A stretch of 64,000 bases of DNA, taken from Cellulophaga baltica (GTDB taxonomy: Bacteria; Bacteroidota; Bacteroidia; Flavobacteriales; Flavobacteriaceae). Both the position numbers and the translations under genes were made by a program. Where the stretch lies: assembly GCF_018861125.1 (NCBI RefSeq), contig NZ_JAHKQN010000015.1:317023-381022 (forward strand). Reading direction: 5' to 3'. The number at the start of each line of letters is the position of its first letter. The stretch's first letter is position 1. Positions 62,641-64,000 of the stretch are shown here, piece after piece. The notes under the pieces are model-generated. The model was not told the DNA's origin, did no database searches, and worked only from the letters and a program-made list of their open reading frames with translations.

Positions 62641-63147
62641 ATGATAAAGCCGAGACAAAAAGCACCCGAGTTAGCAATTAAATTAGTGAATGATACTACA
62701 TGGGAATTGAGTGATCAATCTCCTGAAAATTTTACCATGATATTATTTTACAGAGGTAAACATTGCCCTGTATGTAAATCGCAGTTAGAAGAACTACAGA
62801 AAAAGTTAAGTAAGTTTATAGAACGTGGCGTTTCTGTAATAGCCATTAGTACAGACACAGAAGAAGTTGCCAAAGCCACGTATGACGAATGGGAAATATC
62901 AGATATTCCATTGGGTTATGGTTTACCTATAGAAGAAGCCAGAAAATGGGGCTTATTCATCTCAGAAGGTATTAATAAAGAACCTGAACATTTTACTGAG
63001 CCTGGATTGTTTTTATTAACTCCAGAACAAACGGTGTATTGGGAATCTATACAGTCTATGCCATTTGGTAGACCTAGTTTTAACGATGTTTTAGGTGGTA
63101 TTGACTATATCTTAAAAGCAGATTATCCTGCTAGAGGAGAAGCATAG
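62641..63147 (+). CDS. Peroxiredoxin-like (AhpC/TSA, thioredoxin-fold) protein
   Basis: Thioredoxin-fold protein of 168 residues, cytoplasmic. The active-site region is FYRGKHCPVCKSQLEELQKKL with Cys42 and Cys45 (C-P-V-C), followed by GVSVIAISTDTEEVAKATYDEW, which is the redoxin-family beta-alpha-beta unit, and PGLFLLTPEQTVYW. The C-x-x-C at the peroxidatic position fits the peroxiredoxin-like AhpC/TSA proteins that act as peroxidases or disulfide reductases. A truncated, inactivated copy lies 3.8 kb upstream. Followed by a strong terminator. Confidence 0.85.
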   Translation: MIKPRQKAPELAIKLVNDTTWELSDQSPENFTMILFYRGKHCPVCKSQLEELQKKLSKFIERGVSVIAISTDTEEVAKATYDEWEISDIPLGYGLPIEEARKWGLFISEGINKEPEHFTEPGLFLLTPEQTVYWESIQSMPFGRPSFNDVLGGIDYILKADYPARGEA

Positions 63148-63166
63148 TTTTCTTAAATATATAACA

Positions 63167-63212
63167 AAACTAAAAAGTTGATGGAACTCCGGTTTTATCA
63201 ACTTTTTAGTTT
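63167..63212 (+). terminator. Terminator after the peroxiredoxin-like gene
   Basis: Perfect 16-bp arms (63167-63182 and 63197-63212, AAACTAAAAAGTTGAT and complement) with a 14-nt loop, 20 bp after the stop. Confidence 0.82.
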
Positions 63213-63331
63213 AGTATAATTAACTATTTAAAATAATGAGTAGTTTTTTAATTGAACCTACGATTATTTACAATTAAAAAGATAAAAACTAGGTTACCAA
63301 ATTCTGTAAATAGTTACCTGTTAAAATTTTG

Positions 63332-63339
63332 TACCTTCG
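63332..63339 (+). promoter_or_regulatory. Probable -7 box of the last gene
   Basis: TACCTTCG is a near match to TAnnTTTG and lies about 80 bp before the next ATG. Confidence 0.35.
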
Positions 63340-63419
63340 AAAGATTAATAAAGTATATTTAAAAGCCTTTTATTTATGGGGTTTTATTAAATAGTTAAAA
63401 CATTCTTTCTAATTATATT

Positions 63420-64000
63420 ATGGTAAAAGTACAGGGTTATTTACAACCTGATATTAAAAATTATTTTACTTTCTCAAAAAATTATAGCACTAAGCCAGCA
63501 TATTTTATGATGCTTTTTTTATGTGTTGTAACCTACGGCTACAGTCAGCAAAAATTTGATGTTGTTAATAATGAATATGACGTTTTACAAGAAAGAATAA
63601 AAAAGAAAGACACCTTAATACATTATATCACAAAACATTATGAGTGTTCTCAAGTATTATCAGGAAGAATTGACTATTACTATGAGGCAGACAAGCTTAT
63701 ATTAATTAATCATTTATATAAACAAGGACTTGCAAATCTTTGGACTTCAGAAGATTATTTTATCATAGATGATACACTAAAAATAAAAACTTTAACTACG
63801 GAAGAAACAATTCACCTTAATACGGAGTATAAAGAAGATGAAAGAGGAACGTCATCTATAAGTGTAGAAAAGGTCATTGAAGTTGTAGAACAAAGAATGT
63901 TTTTTGACAGTAATTCTACTAGCATATGTTTTGCACGAAAGCATGCAAAAAATGGACTTGATTGGGATGTTGCTTATTTTAATTCTTTAGCATTAAAAGA
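63420..64000 (+). CDS. Partial hypothetical exported protein, cut by the window edge
   Basis: An uninterrupted frame of 193 codons runs from ATG 63420 off the end of the window. A second ATG at 63507 starts MMLFLCVVTYGYSQQ, a good signal peptide, so the true start may be there. The visible mature part is charged, mixed alpha/beta (DVVNNEYDVLQERIKKKDTL, HYECSQVLSGRIDYYYEADK) and has no recognised domain. The remainder lies outside the window. Confidence 0.65.
   Translation, partial: MVKVQGYLQPDIKNYFTFSKNYSTKPAYFMMLFLCVVTYGYSQQKFDVVNNEYDVLQERIKKKDTLIHYITKHYECSQVLSGRIDYYYEADKLILINHLYKQGLANLWTSEDYFIIDDTLKIKTLTTEETIHLNTEYKEDERGTSSISVEKVIEVVEQRMFFDSNSTSICFARKHAKNGLDWDVAYFNSLALK

Overview
The window looks like chromosomal DNA of a marine or aquatic member of the Bacteroidota, most likely family Flavobacteriaceae. 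The base composition is strongly AT-rich and many promoters carry the Bacteroidota -7 consensus TAnnTTTG. There is a SusC/SusD pair, five TonB-dependent outer-membrane proteins including SusC, a type IX secretion C-terminal tail on a cellulase, DUF4625 lipoproteins and a FecI/FecR/STN-receptor operon. I see no rRNA, tRNA, CRISPR array, prophage or complete insertion sequence.

Layout. 1-3.9 kb: PL7 alginate-lyase lipoprotein and two tandem DEAD-box helicases. 3.9-8 kb: secreted esterase-like protein, then an NAD-salvage module (NrtR-type Nudix regulator, NadV/NAMPT-like enzyme, PRPP-synthetase-like enzyme) with three matching NrtR-type operators. 8-14 kb: GAF histidine kinase, unknown Gly-rich exported protein, MscS channel, and a purine permease overlapping an exported MTA/SAH nucleosidase. 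14-21 kb: SusC/SusD operon facing a GH5-CBM cellulase. 21-31 kb: three more hybrid-less histidine kinases, a beta-barrel protein, pyruvate oxidase, and an NhaC-family transporter whose leader carries a compact SAM-I/IV-like riboswitch. That leader makes the transporter a probable methionine carrier of the MetT type. 31-45 kb: an LRR membrane protein, then two convergent, mirror-arranged TonB-receptor operons. Each is headed by a small exported protein with a C-x-I-C motif and an RPPP tail. One operon continues with three His-rich DUF4625-type lipoproteins; the other encodes an ABC ATPase, a siderophore-type receptor and two DUF3526-like permeases. 45-53 kb: an HxlR/nitroreductase/cupin unit and an AraC-linked cluster of a crotonase, an MDR dehydrogenase, a 2OG-Fe(II) oxygenase and an SDR. 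53-58 kb: ECF sigma factor, FecR, STN-type TonB receptor and a vanadium-haloperoxidase lipoprotein. 58-64 kb: a degenerate region holding a segmental duplication and fused remnants of three gene families found elsewhere in the window, then a flavodoxin, small unknown proteins, an intact peroxiredoxin-like gene and a partial gene at the edge.

The most informative signals are regulatory. The ECF sigma locus has two copies of a bipartite motif (14-nt box, 11-nt spacer, TCGTA) in front of fecR and in front of the haloperoxidase gene, so that enzyme is probably in the sigma factor's regulon. The AraC-linked cluster has two 33-bp elements sitting exactly 20 bp upstream of TAnnTTTG boxes. HxlR has two identical 17-bp palindromes in the divergent promoter region. 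NrtR sites cover the nadV promoter. All functional names are inferred from motifs and gene context read by eye; no database search was run.
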